DNA of 64,000 nt from Conus ventricosus. Its lineage: Eukaryota; Mollusca; Gastropoda; Neogastropoda; Conidae. The stretch spans positions 75,117,830-75,181,829 of the forward strand of contig CM031616.1 in assembly GCA_018398815.1 (NCBI GenBank), given 5' to 3'. The notes below the pieces were generated by a model. The model ran no database searches. It saw only the letters and a program-made list of their open reading frames with translations, and was not told the origin of the DNA. Within the stretch, counting starts at the first letter, position 1; each line of letters begins with the position of its first letter. A program made the translations under genes and the position numbers. Shown one piece after another: positions 46,697-57,060 of this stretch.

Positions 46697-47530
46697 GTGC
46701 TCACTGGGTGCTTGGGGTTTAGGGTGAAAACCGACAAGCGGATTGATAACTGTGCACCAGGCAACAGAAAAATGAAAACTTCCGCCCTGAAATTGGGTAC
46801 GTGGAACGTAAGGACAATGACACCAGGCTTTTCTGACGACCTGCAGGAAGTAAACGATGTTCGCAAGACAGCCATTATCGACAGAGAACTGAGCAGACTG
46901 CAGATGGACATTGTCGCCCTTCAAGAAACCAGGCTCCCAGAAACAGGATCTGTGAGGGAGAGAGACTTCACCCTGCTCTGGCAGGGCAAACCGTCTGACG
47001 AGGTCAGAGAACACGGCGTGGGATTCGCAGTTAGAAACAGATTATTGGAGTCCATAACCCCACCAGTAGAAGGAACAGAACGAATCCTGTCTCTCCGACT
47101 CCAAACATCATCGGGACCAGTCTAATTAGTGCCTACGCACCAACTTTGGAATCTACAGCAGAAGCAAAAGACAAGTTTTATGACGACCTCAGTCCTGCTA
47201 TAAGGAGAATTCCTGACAGAGAATTACTGTTCATCGCAGGCGATTTCAACGCCAGAGTAGGTGTCGATCACAACTCCTAGCCCACCTGCTTGGGTCAGTT
47301 CGGCACTGGGAAAATGAACGAGAATGGCCAGTGCCTACTAGAGCTCTGCTGTCATAATGGGTTGTGCATCAGTAACACCTTCTTCAACACGAAGCCTCAG
47401 CATCGAGTCTCCTGGAGACACCCACGATCTAAACACTGGCATCAGCTCGATCTGATCCTCACCAGACGGGTCAACCTTTCCAGCATCAAATCACTCGCAG
47501 CTACCAGAGCGCCGATTGTGATACTGACCA
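46697..47530 (+). pseudogene. LINE endonuclease domain, interrupted
   Basis: The frame is open to 47125 and contains TWNVRTM and LQETRLPE. It then breaks and resumes with ISAYAPTLES, crosses a TAG at about 47277, and continues through LDLILTRRVN to about 47510. The catalytic set of the AP-endonuclease fold (N, E, D-x-N and a D before a terminal His) is partly visible in NVRT, QET and GDFNAR. One frameshift and one stop mean this copy cannot make an intact enzyme. Confidence 0.8.
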
Positions 47531-47534
47531 CTCT

Positions 47535-48044
47535 TTGGTGTGCTGCAAAATGAAGCTCCGCGCGAAGAGACTGCACAGGACAAGAAAGGTGGGCCGGCCT
47601 CGCATCGACACCAGCAAAGCAAGCGATCAAAGAAAAGTGGAGGAGTTCGCGCGAGTGTTGGAGGATTTTCTCCCTGGCCCACCCATTGCAAATGCCCAAG
47701 ACCGATGGGAACACTTCAGAGATGCTGTCTACAACGCTGCCATGTCCACCTTTGGCAAAAAGACCAGCAAGTCAGCTGATTGGTTCGAAGCCCATTTAGA
47801 AGAAATGACACAAGTCATCGAGGCCAAGAGAAACGCCCTGACAGCATACAAAACCAATCTCAGTGAGCAGAACCTCCAGGTTCTCCGTGATGCTCGCAGC
47901 AGTGAGCCAGGCAATGCGCCAACGATTATCGGCTTTAGCTCTGCTCCCAGATTCAGATCGCAGCTGACACAGGCAACATTAAGGCAATGTATGACGGCAT
48001 CAATCAGGCATTGGGCCCAACGCAAAAGAAAACTGCCCCTTTGA
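47535..48044 (+). pseudogene. LINE linker region between endonuclease and reverse transcriptase
   Basis: It starts in a frame reading CKMKLRAKRLHRTRK and includes EEFARVLEDFLPGPP and NAAMSTFGKKTSKSADWF, the helical spacer found between the two enzymatic domains. The frame slips near 47900-47950, where the reading passes to the frame used by the reverse transcriptase from 47987. Confidence 0.7.
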
Positions 48045-49264
48045 AATCAGCTACAGGGGAGGCGATTCAGGACAGAGAACAACAGACGGAGCGCTGGGTA
48101 GAACACTACACTGAGCTATATGCAAGGGTAGTCACTGAAGACGCCCTGAATGCCATACAGCGCCTACCACAGCTGGAAGAGCTTGACAGAGAACCAACCA
48201 TAGACGAACTCAATGAAGCCCTGGACTCTCTTGCCTCTGGCAAGGCACCAGGGAAAGGCGGTATTCCCGCCGAAGTACTGAAGTGCTGTAAAGAGACACT
48301 CATCACCGAGTTGCATGAAATCCTCTGCCTCTGTTGGAGTGAAGGCGAAGTACCACAAGACATAAGGGATGCTAACGTCGTCACACTGTACAGAAACAAA
48401 GGTGACAGAAGCGATTGTAATAATTATCGTGGCATATCCCTCCTTAGTATCGTTGGGAAAGTCTTTGCACGAGTAGTACTGAAGAGGCTCCAAGTACTTG
48501 CAGAGCAAGTTTATCCTGAATCGCAGTGCGGTTTCCGTGCCAACAGATTCACTATAGATATGATGTTCTCCCTTAAACAACTTCAGGAGAAATGTAGGGA
48601 GCAAAGGCAGCCACTTCTCATTGCCTTCATAGACCTCACAAAGGCTTTCGATCTGGTCAGCAGGGATGGCCTCTTCAAGATCCTCCCCAAGATTGGATGT
48701 CCACCCAAACTTTTCAGCATCATCAGATCCTTCCACGAAGACATGAAAGGCACCGTCGTCTTTGACGGCTCAACATCAGCTGCCTTCAACATACGGAGCG
48801 GAGTGAAACAGGGTTGCGTCCTGGCTCCCACCCTGTTTGGAATCTTCTTCGCTGTGATGCTGAAACACGCATTTGGTCCTGCAGCTGAAGGTATCTACCT
48901 CCGAACCAGGACAGACGGAAAGCTCTTCAACCTCTCCAGACTAAGAGCCAAGACTAAAGTCAAGCTAAGGTGCCTGCGCGACTTCCTCTTTGCAGACGAC
49001 GCAGCAGTAACCGCCCACTCAGCCGAGAACCTACAGCAGCTCATCACTCGCTTCAGCGATGCCTGCCAAGACTTCGGGCTTACCATTAGCTTGAAGAAAA
49101 CACAGGTCATGGGACAGGATGTTGACTCTCCCCAGTCATCAGCATCAATGACCATGAGCTGGATGTCGTCCATGACTTCGTTTATCTGGGCTCAACTATC
49201 TCAGACACCCTCTCACTTGACGCAGAGCTCAACAGGCGCATCGGCAAGGCAACTACCACCATGA
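47987..49264 (+). CDS. LINE reverse transcriptase frame
   Basis: 425 codons remain open. RT blocks appear in order: LASGKAPGKGGIPAEVLK, ANVVTLYRNKGDRSDCNNYR, the Asp of motif A in IDLTKAFD, motif B SGVKQGCVLAP and motif C FADD. The enzyme copies its own RNA at a nicked chromosomal target. The final 45 residues (after GQDVDS, about 49130) are out of frame: the next frame gives FVYLGSTISDTLS and continues the real protein. So the frame ends early through a small indel. Opposite-strand frames here are shadows. Confidence 0.85.
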   Translation: MYDGINQALGPTQKKTAPLKSATGEAIQDREQQTERWVEHYTELYARVVTEDALNAIQRLPQLEELDREPTIDELNEALDSLASGKAPGKGGIPAEVLKCCKETLITELHEILCLCWSEGEVPQDIRDANVVTLYRNKGDRSDCNNYRGISLLSIVGKVFARVVLKRLQVLAEQVYPESQCGFRANRFTIDMMFSLKQLQEKCREQRQPLLIAFIDLTKAFDLVSRDGLFKILPKIGCPPKLFSIIRSFHEDMKGTVVFDGSTSAAFNIRSGVKQGCVLAPTLFGIFFAVMLKHAFGPAAEGIYLRTRTDGKLFNLSRLRAKTKVKLRCLRDFLFADDAAVTAHSAENLQQLITRFSDACQDFGLTISLKKTQVMGQDVDSPQSSASMTMSWMSSMTSFIWAQLSQTPSHLTQSSTGASARQLPP

Positions 49265-49928
49265 CCAGACTGACAAAGAAAACATGGAACAACAGCAAGC
49301 TGACTAAGCACACAAAGATCCAGATCTACAGAGCCTGCGTCGTGAGCACCCTTCTGTATGGCAGCGAGTCTTGGACTTTGCGTGCCCGACAAGAGCGAAA
49401 GCTCAATGCTTTTCATATACGTAGCCTCCGCGCATTCTGAACATCACCTGGCAGGACAAGGTCCCAAACAACACTGTCCTGGAAGGAGCCGGAGGCACCA
49501 GCATGTACACGCTGCTAAAACAGAGACGTATGCGCTGGCTCGGCCATGTCGTGCGCATGGACGACGGACGGATCCCTAGAGACCTCCTCTATGGAGAACT
49601 TGTGCAGGGAAAACGTCCCACAGGCAGACTACAGCTGCGATTCAAAGACGTGTGCAAGAGGGACCTAAAAGCCTTGAACATCGACCAGAACAACTGGGAG
49701 GCAACAGCCCTCGAACGGTCAGCCTGGAGACAGACTGTGCAGAAAGGTCTCTCCAAGTTCGAAGCGACACTCGCTCAGCAGCACGGGGAAAAGAGAATGA
49801 GAAGAAAGGCTGCAGCCCAGGCAGACAGACCAGCGTCAGACTTCATCTGTGACCTCTGCCACAGGGACTGTCATTCTCGCGTCGGACTGGCCAGCCACAC
49901 CCGTCGCGGTACCAGAACAGACACATAG
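49130..49928 (+). pseudogene. LINE C-terminal region, two frames
   Basis: From about 49175, YLGSTISDTLSLDAEL runs to LLYGSESWTLRARQE, breaks near 49435, and continues in the frame ending at 49928 with ILNITWQDKVPNNTVLE, RRMRWLGHVVRM and a terminal CDLCHRDCHSRVGLASHTRR. The last part has a C-x2-C plus late His pattern, a zinc-finger-like tail. Confidence 0.8.
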
Positions 49929-50119
49929 AGCGCAACTCCACAGTCTTCCCAGACTGATGGATGCCTACTATAGCCTACCTATGACTACATATCACGGTAC
50001 AAAAGGAGGAAACCAAAACAGCAGAATAAAACTTGCCGACATTATTCCACTGCGTGTTCTGAGCTCAGCCACAACATAACACTAAACGTATCACCATCGA
50101 CATCCACCACAACAATCCT

Positions 50120-51656
50120 TCCACACATACGTTTTGCATCAATGTATCTCTCCCGTGGGGTGAGATCAGACACTACCTGTTCCCACACTTTTAACATTGA
50201 TGTATCTCTCCCCTGGAGTGAGATCAGACACTTACTTTTTGCATCGATGTCTCTCTCCCCTGGAGTGAGATCAGACACTTGCTTTTTGCATCGACGTACC
50301 TTTCCCCTGGGGTGAGATCTTACACTTACTTTTGCATTGATGTACCTCTCCCCTGGAGTGAGATCAGACACTTACTTTTTGCATGGATGTACCTTTCCCC
50401 TGGAGTGAGATCAGACACTTACTTTTTACATCGATGTACCTCTCCCCTGGGTGAGATTAGACACTTACTTTTTGCATACTTACTTTTTGCATCGATGTCT
50501 CTCTCTCTCTCCTCTGGAGTAAGATCAGACACATTTTGCATCGATGTCTCTCTCCCCTGGAGTGAGATCAGACACTTACTTTTTGCATGGATGTACCTCT
50601 CCTCTGGAGTGAGATCTTACACTTACTTTTTGCATGGATGTACCTCTCCCCTGGAGTGAGATCAGACACTTACTTTTTGCATGGATGTACCTCTCCTCTG
50701 GAGTGAGATCAGACACTTACTTTTTGCATGGATGTACCTCTCCCCTGGAGTGAGATCAGACACTTACTTTTTGCATCGATGTACCTCATCCCTGGAGTGA
50801 GGTCAGACACTTACTTTTTGCATCGATGTACCTCTCCCGTGAGGTGAGATCTTACACTTACTTTTTGCATCGATGTACCTCTCCCCTGGGGTGAGATCAA
50901 ACACTTACTTTTTGCATCCATGTCTCTCTCCCCTGGAGTGAGATCACATACTTACTTTTTTCATCAATGTACCTCACCCCTGGAGTGAGATCAGACACTT
51001 TTTGCATCGATGTATCTCATCCCTGGAGTGAGATCACACACTTACTTTTTGCATCGATGTACCTCTCCCCTGGGGTGAGATCAGACACTTACTTTTTGCA
51101 TCGATGTACCTCTCCTCTGGAGTGAGATAAGACACTTGCTTTTCGTATCGATGTCTCTCTCCTCTGGAGTGAGATCTTACACTTACTTTTCGCATCGATG
51201 TCTCTCTCCTCTGGAGTGAGATCTTACACTTACTTTTTGCATCGATGTACCTCTCCCGTGGGTTGAGATCAGACACTTACTTTTTGCATCGATGTACCTC
51301 CCCTCTGGAGTGAGATCTTACACTTACTTTTTGCATCGATGTCTCTCTCCCGTGGGGTGAGATCAGACACTTACTTTTTGCATGGATGTAGCTCTCCCCT
51401 GGAATGAGATCAGACACTTACTTTTTGCATCGATGTCTCTCTCCCCTGGAGTGAGATCAGACACTTACTTTTTGCATGGATGTACCTCTCCCCTGGAGTG
51501 AGATCAGACACTTACTTTTTGCATAGATGTACCTCTCCCCTGGAGTGAGATCAGACACTTACTTTTTGCATGGATGTACCTCTCCCCTGGAGTGAGATCA
51601 GACACTTACTTTTTGCATGGATGTACCTCTCCCCTGGAGTGAGATCAGACACTTAC
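50120..51656 (-). repeat. 47-bp minisatellite built from an exon end and its splice donor
   Basis: On the minus strand the unit is TCTGATCTCACTCCAGGGGA, GAGGTACATCGATGCAAAAA, GTAAGTG. The true BMAL exon at 51657 ends TCCGATCTCACCCCACGGGA, GAGATACATCGATGCAAAAA and is followed by GTAAGTG. Each unit therefore holds the last 40 exonic nt (about 13 codons, [12 protein letters not shown]) plus 7 intronic nt with a consensus 5' splice site. There are about 32 intronic copies. Most keep GTAAGT; some have GCAAGT (for example near 50279 and 51126) or GTAAGA. Spacing is 47 bp at the exon-proximal end (51557, 51604, 51651). Confidence 0.95.
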
Positions 51657-51774
51657 TTTTTGCATCGATGTATCTCTCCCGTGGGGTGAGATCGGAGGCA
51701 GAGAGCTGCTCCTTGACTTTGGACATGTCTCGGGGGTGGATGATGTCGAACAGGCTCTGGCCGATCAAATCCGA
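51657..51774 (-). CDS. Bmal1: BMAL1/cycle exon, end of PAS-A
   Basis: The exon encodes [19 protein letters not shown] and [20 protein letters not shown], the C-terminal half of the PAS-A domain of BMAL1/cycle, which helps form the heterodimer with CLOCK. The acceptor is GTTTTTCTCTGCAG; the donor is AAAAA|GTAAGT. Length is 118 nt, entering in phase 0 and leaving one base. No damage is seen. The bHLH and first PAS-A exons should lie at higher coordinates on this strand but were not found up to 64000. The intron after it opens directly with the 47-bp array made from this exon's own 3' end. Confidence 0.95.
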
Positions 51775-51799
51775 CTGCAGAGAAAAACACGCCAACTAT

Positions 51800-51965
51800 T
51801 TTGCGCCGAATACGAGAAGATAACAGATCGCTCAATTTTCGTTTTCATTGTCTTAAATGTTGTTTCTATTGCCTGAAGAAGAGCCAAGAGGTCGAAATGC
51901 ATCGTGCTTTGTCCTGTAGTCCGTTTGTCTGGGTTGTCTTGCGGAACTACCAACCTTTCTTTTTA
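51800..51965 (+). mobile_element. Possible Penelope-like element fragment with hammerhead-like core
   Basis: At 51873-51896 the sequence CTGAAGA, A, GAGCC, AAGA, GGTC, GAAA has the two conserved strings of a hammerhead ribozyme (CUGANGA and GAAA) closed by a short stem with one bulged base. Penelope-like retroelements are known to carry such motifs in their terminal repeats. No reverse transcriptase is nearby, and the cleavage-site side is not evident. Confidence 0.35.
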
Positions 51966-52094
51966 CACTTTGCTTCAATTTCCGCCTTCAGCCACCTCAC
52001 CTGTGTTCTGTCATTTGTGGAACTGTTCTCTATCGTTCTGTATTGTGTAGAATTGTTCTTTATCGAGTGGTACGGTGATACAGCATAACACTGC

Positions 52095-52450
52095 ACTTAA
52101 CAGTGTTGCATTATAGTTTTGAATTGTTATGTATAGTGTCGAATTGTTCTCTATCAAGTGATATGGTAACACAGTGTCTCATTACACGGAACAGTGTTGT
52201 GTCATAGTGTCGAATTGTTCTCTATCAAGTGATATGGTAACACAGTGTCTCATTACACGGAACAGTGTTGTGTTATAGTGTCGAACTGTTCTCTATCAAG
52301 TGATATGGTAACACAGTGTCTCATTACACGGAACAGTGTTGTGTCATAGTGTCGAACTGTTCTCTATCAAGTGATATGGTAACACAGTGTCTCATTGCAC
52401 GGAACAGTGTTGTGTCATAGTGTCGAACTGTTCTGTATTGCGTTGAATTG
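52095..52450. repeat. Minisatellite, about 70-bp units
   Basis: Unit words are GAACAGTGTTGTGTCATAGT, GTCGAATTGTTCTCTATCAA, GTGATATGGTAACACAG and TGTCTCATTACAC. About five units, with diverged relatives to about 52610. Confidence 0.93.
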
Positions 52451-52614
52451 TTCTGTATGGAGTAGTGTGGTAATGCAGTGTGTCATTATACTGATCGGTG
52501 TTGTGCTACTGAGTCGAAGTGTTCTGTATGGAGTAGTGAGGTAATACTCTATGTCATTATACTGAACAGAGTTGTGCTATAGGTCGAAGTGTTCTGTATG
52601 GAGTAGTGTGGCCA

Positions 52615-53395
52615 GGAGCTGAACAGTGAGTTCTGTGGAGTGTTGTGTTATAGTTCTGTGGAGTGTTGTGTTATAGTTCTGTGGAGTGTTGTATTATAGT
52701 TCTGTGGAGTGTTGTGTTATAGTTCTGTGGAGTGTTGTGTTATAGTTCTGTGGAGTGTCGTGTTATAGTTATGTGGAGTGTTGTGTTATAGTTCTGTGGA
52801 GTGTTGTGTTATAGTTCTGTGGAGTGTTGTGTTATAGTTCTGTGGAGTGTTGTGTTATAGTTCTGTGGAGTGTTGTGTTATAGTTCTGTGGAGTGTTGTG
52901 TTATAGTTCTGTGGAGTGTTGTGTTATAGTTCTGTGGAGTGTTGTGTTATAGTTCTGTGGAGTGTTGTGTTATAGTTCTGTGGAGTGTTGTTATAGTTCT
53001 GTGGAGTGTTGTGTTATAGTTCTGTGGAGTGTTGTGTTATAGTTCTGTGGAGTGTTGTGTTATAGTTCTGTGGAGTGTTGTATTATAGTTCTGTGGAGTG
53101 TTGTATTATAGTTCTGTGGAGTGTTGCATTATAGTTCTGTGGAGTGTTGTATTATAGTTCTGTGGAGTGTTGTATTATAGTTCGAGGTGTTCTTTATGAA
53201 GTGATGTGGCCAGGTGCTAAACAGTGAGTTCTGTGGAGTGTTGTATTATAGTTCTGTGGAGTGTTGTATTATAGTTCTGTGGAGTGTTGTATTAGAGTTC
53301 TGTGGAGTGTTGTGTTATAGTTCTGTGGAATGTTCGAAGTGTTCTGTATGGAGTGGTGTGGCCAGGCGCTGAACAGTGAGTTCTGTGGAATGTTG
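52615..53395. repeat. Minisatellite, 23-bp units
   Basis: The unit is TTCTGTGGAGTGTTGTGTTATAG (given in full as 20 plus 3: TTCTGTGGAGTGTTGTGTTA, TAG). About 31 copies, interrupted near 53180-53220 and 53330-53380 by a longer phrase (GATGTGGCCAGGTGCTAAAC) that also precedes the array at 52605. Confidence 0.95.
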
Positions 53396-53760
53396 TGTCA
53401 TGTGGGAGCTTCCAGAGGTCGGCCCTGATGCCCACCATTGTCTTGTCCACTGAACATCTGTCAACACCGGGCTGCTGTCAGAAGAAAACAACTTCTTGTT
53501 TCAACAACCAAGCTCTTCGCTTGAGAAGAAAGACGAGCGCGTTTCAGTTTCATTCTCCGTCCATGGAGGGTGACCGCCTTCGCCCTAGGCAGTTCAACGA
53601 CAGCGCCAACGACGACGTAACCGAAGAAGCCGGTGAAGCGAGTGACGTGAGCACTGTGGCGTGTTTCGTGGCCGCCGCTGCCTGTTTAGCTGGCTTCAAA
53701 GCCTGCCACGGCCAGCCAGTCCCCGGTGGCAGTGCCAGTGAAGGCATTGGTGACCGGTAG
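53395..53760 (+). CDS. Orphan open reading frame, unidentified
   Basis: 121 codons from ATG to TAG outside any repeat. Residues include MEGDRLRPRQFNDSANDD and then ACFVAAAACLAGFKACHG, a short Ala/Cys-rich hydrophobic segment. Composition is balanced and GC-rich like real exons. No domain, signal or splice partner is recognised. The minus strand is also open for 65 codons, so chance is possible. It may be a single exon or part of one. Confidence 0.3.
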   Translation: MSCGSFQRSALMPTIVLSTEHLSTPGCCQKKTTSCFNNQALRLRRKTSAFQFHSPSMEGDRLRPRQFNDSANDDVTEEAGEASDVSTVACFVAAAACLAGFKACHGQPVPGGSASEGIGDR

Positions 53761-53867
53761 TCTCAGTGCTGGGGGTTGGAGGGGAGGTCATGATCCTCAT
53801 TTGCCCTGGCTTGCAACAGCTGGACATGGTATAGGTCTAATGGCAACCCATGTGACACTAAACTCCC

Positions 53868-54100
<233 letters not shown>

Positions 54101-54379
54101 GTAATGAGAGAGAAGAAAAAAAAAACCACAAGTTTGTTTTGTGTTCTTTCTCCTGCGACTGTTGACATAGTAAGTGATAAGAAAATATTGAACGAAATAA
54201 ATTGTCTAAAATCAAAATAGAAATAAAGGATTAAATAACACATATGATGACAATCCAATGCCAACAAAACATTTCTAAGCGTAATCAGTTCAAATCAAAT
54301 AAACCAATGTTAAAATATGAGTGGAGGCGACATGGTGGGAGGTGGAGGGGTAGAAAAACGAGGGGAAAAGTACAGTGTA

Positions 54380-54710
54380 GAACTAAGAGTGGGAAGAATA
54401 TCATCTACAGTCACAGCAAACTCTAGGTGAAAAGAAAAGTACAGTGTAGAACTGAGAGTGGGAAGAATATCATCTACAGTCACAGCAAACTCTAGGTGAA
54501 AAGAAAAGTACAGTGTAGAACTGAGAGTGGGAAGAATATCATCTACAGTCACAGCAAACTACAGGTGAAAAGAAAAGTACAGTGTAGAACTGAGAGTGGG
54601 AAGAATATCATCTGCAGTCACAGCAAAACACAGGTGAAAAGAAAAGTACAGTGTAGAACTGAGAGTGGGAAGAATATCATCTACAGTCACAGCAAAATAT
54701 AGGTGCAAAG
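54380..54710. repeat. Minisatellite, about 63-bp units
   Basis: Unit words are AAAAGTACAGTGTAGAACTG, AGAGTGGGAAGAATATCATC and TACAGTCACAGCAAACTCTAGGTGAAAAG (split here). Five to six copies, very similar. Confidence 0.95.
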
Positions 54711-54719
54711 AAATTGCTG

Positions 54720-55030
<311 letters not shown>

Positions 55031-55084
55031 TGATGGCCATCTTAGTCTCTCCCCAAGATACTGACCGGGCCTTGACTCTAGCCA

Positions 55085-55695
55085 CCATCACTGCCTCCAT
55101 CCCTCCTTCCCCCTCCATCACCATTGCTACCTCCACCCCTCCTTCTCCCCCCCCTCCACCATCACCATTGCTACCTCCACCCCTCCTTCTCCCCCCTCCA
55201 CCATCACCATTGCTACCTCCACCCCTCCTTCTCCCCCCTCCCCCTCCACCATCACTCCCCCCTCCCCCCCACCATCACTATTACTACCGCCACCCCTCCT
55301 TCTCCCCCTCCCCATCACCATTGCTACCTCCACCCCTCCTTCTCCCCCCTCCCTCCCCCTCCACCATCACCATTGCTACCTCCACCCCTCCTTCTCCCCC
55401 CTCCACCATCACCATTGCTACCTTCCACCCCTCCTTTCTCCCCCCCCCCCTCCCCATCACCCATTGCTACCTCCACCCCTCCTTCTCCCCCTCCCCCTCC
55501 ACCATCACCATTGCTACCTCCACCCCTCCTTCTCCCCCCTCCCCCTCCACCATCACCATTGCTACCTCCACCCCTCCTTCTCCCCCCTCCCCCATCACCA
55601 TTGCTACCTCCACCCCTCCTTCTCCCCCCCTCCCCCTCCACCATCACCATTGCTACCTCCACCCCTCCTTCTCCCCCCTCCACCATCACCATTGA
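55085..55695. repeat. C-rich minisatellite, 42-48-bp units
   Basis: Unit words are CCATCACCATTGCTACCTCC and ACCCCTCCTTCTCCCCCCTCC (split). About 13 copies. A 221-codon proline-rich frame at 55030-55695 is a by-product. Confidence 0.95.
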
Positions 55696-56430
55696 CAAAA
55701 GGTGATCGTTCCATTCAAACAAGTGTTAACGACAGATGGTGATCTTTCCATTCAAAACGCGAGTGTTAACGACAAAGGTCATCGTTCCATTCAAAACACG
55801 AGTGTTTAACGACAAAAGGTCATCGTTCCATTCAAAAACACGAGTGTTTAACGACAAAAGGTCATCGTTCCATTCAAAACACAAGTGTTTAACGACAAAA
55901 GGTGGTATTTCCATTCAAAACACAAGTGTTTAACGACAAATGGACACAAGTGTTTAACGAGAAAAGGTGGTATTTCCATTCAAAACACAAGTGTTTAAGG
56001 ACAAAAGGACACGAGTGTTTAATGACAAAAGGTGGTATTTCCATTCAAAACACAAGTGTATAAGGACAAAAGGACACGAGTGTTTAACGACAAAAGGTGG
56101 TATTTCCATTCAAAACACAAGTGTTTAAGGACAAAAGGACACAAGTGTTTTAACGACAAAAGATGGTATTTCCATTCAAAACACAAGTGTTTTAAGGACA
56201 AAAGGACATGAGTGTTTAACGACAAAAGGTGTTATTTCCATTCAAAACACGAGTGTTTAATGACAAAAGGTGGTATTTCCATTCAAAACACGAGTGTTTA
56301 ACGCAAAAGGTGGTATTTCCATTCAAAACACAAGTGTTTAAGGACAAAAGGACACGAGTGTTTAAGGACAAAAGGTGGTATTTCCATTCAAAACACAAGT
56401 GTTTAAGGACAAAAGGTGGTATTTCCATTC
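55696..56430. repeat. Minisatellite of AAGTGTTTAACGACAAAAGG units
   Basis: Units of about 40 bp (GGTGGTATTTCCATTCAAAA, CACAAGTGTTTAAGGACAAA) alternate with short units of about 25 bp lacking the first part. Small direct and inverted variations occur. Confidence 0.93.
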
Positions 56431-56566
56431 CCGCATCCTTTCATCTAACTCCTTCCCACCCATCCCCCGCCCCATCTCACCACACCCCTACCAACCACAC
56501 CTCCGCTTCGTCTACAACCCCCAGTCTCCCTCACATCTTATCGCCCCCCCCCCCCCCCACCACTCC

Positions 56567-56628
<62 letters not shown>

Positions 56629-56769
56629 CCCACCCTTTCTTCACACTTTCATAATTCTATCTCAGCCGAATTCCCTTTGGAGACCGTTCCAAACCAACGC
56701 ACAGACACTACCCAGCTGCGCTGCTCCACGACATTTCCTCTGCTTCACCAAATACACTGCAGGTCTCTG

Positions 56770-56832
<63 letters not shown>

Positions 56833-57060
56833 TGTCCAAAAACCTTTACACAATAATATTTGTAGACACATTAATGATTTTGTGCAGTGTTTAAGATTTG
56901 TTGTATATTGTTCATTGAGACTTATTCACATGTATTCCAGTTACCCAACCCCCACCCCCTCTCGTCACATACTTCAGTACAAAATGATACTAAATGAACA
57001 GTGCAATTTTGCCCGTAAAGTGTACAAATGTCACCGCCACAACTGAGCAGACCAACCGTT
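56430..57060. other. Unique sequence with CT microsatellites
   Basis: (CT)n tracts lie at 56566-56632 and 56770-56832. Between them an acceptor-like TTCATAATTCTATCTCAG (to about 56665) and an open frame of about 30 codons could be a small plus-strand exon, but no homology is recognised. Confidence 0.5.

Larger units (their letters stand above)
45990..49990 (+). mobile_element. Nearly full-length LINE (endonuclease plus reverse transcriptase)
   Basis: A leader of about 700 bp (GGGAGCTTGTGTGCCTCTAT and CTCCTGGTAGGGCCACCCAA) is followed by an apurinic-type endonuclease domain (LGTWNVRTMT, VALQETRL, ISAYAPT, IAGDFNARVG, QLDLILTRR), a reverse transcriptase (NNYRGISLLSIVGKVF, AFIDLTKAFDLVSRDGL, SGVKQGCVLAPTLFGIFF, FLFADDAAVTAHS) and a C-terminal part with QRRMRWLGHVVRMDD and a zinc-finger-like CDLCHRDC...H ending at the stop at 49928. 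I cannot fix the clade. It sits in a BMAL intron in the opposite direction. Confidence 0.9.

Noticed and set aside
47442..47714. Minus-strand frames in the LINE endonuclease region
   Set aside because: Shadows; the plus strand has clear endonuclease motifs.
48164..48736. 190-codon minus-strand frame opposite the LINE reverse transcriptase
   Set aside because: Antisense shadow of a well-supported plus-strand reverse-transcriptase frame.
54400..54702. Coding repeat CRTESGKNIIYSHSK
   Set aside because: 63-bp period is a multiple of three, so the frame stays open by default; no start context or flanking coding sequence.
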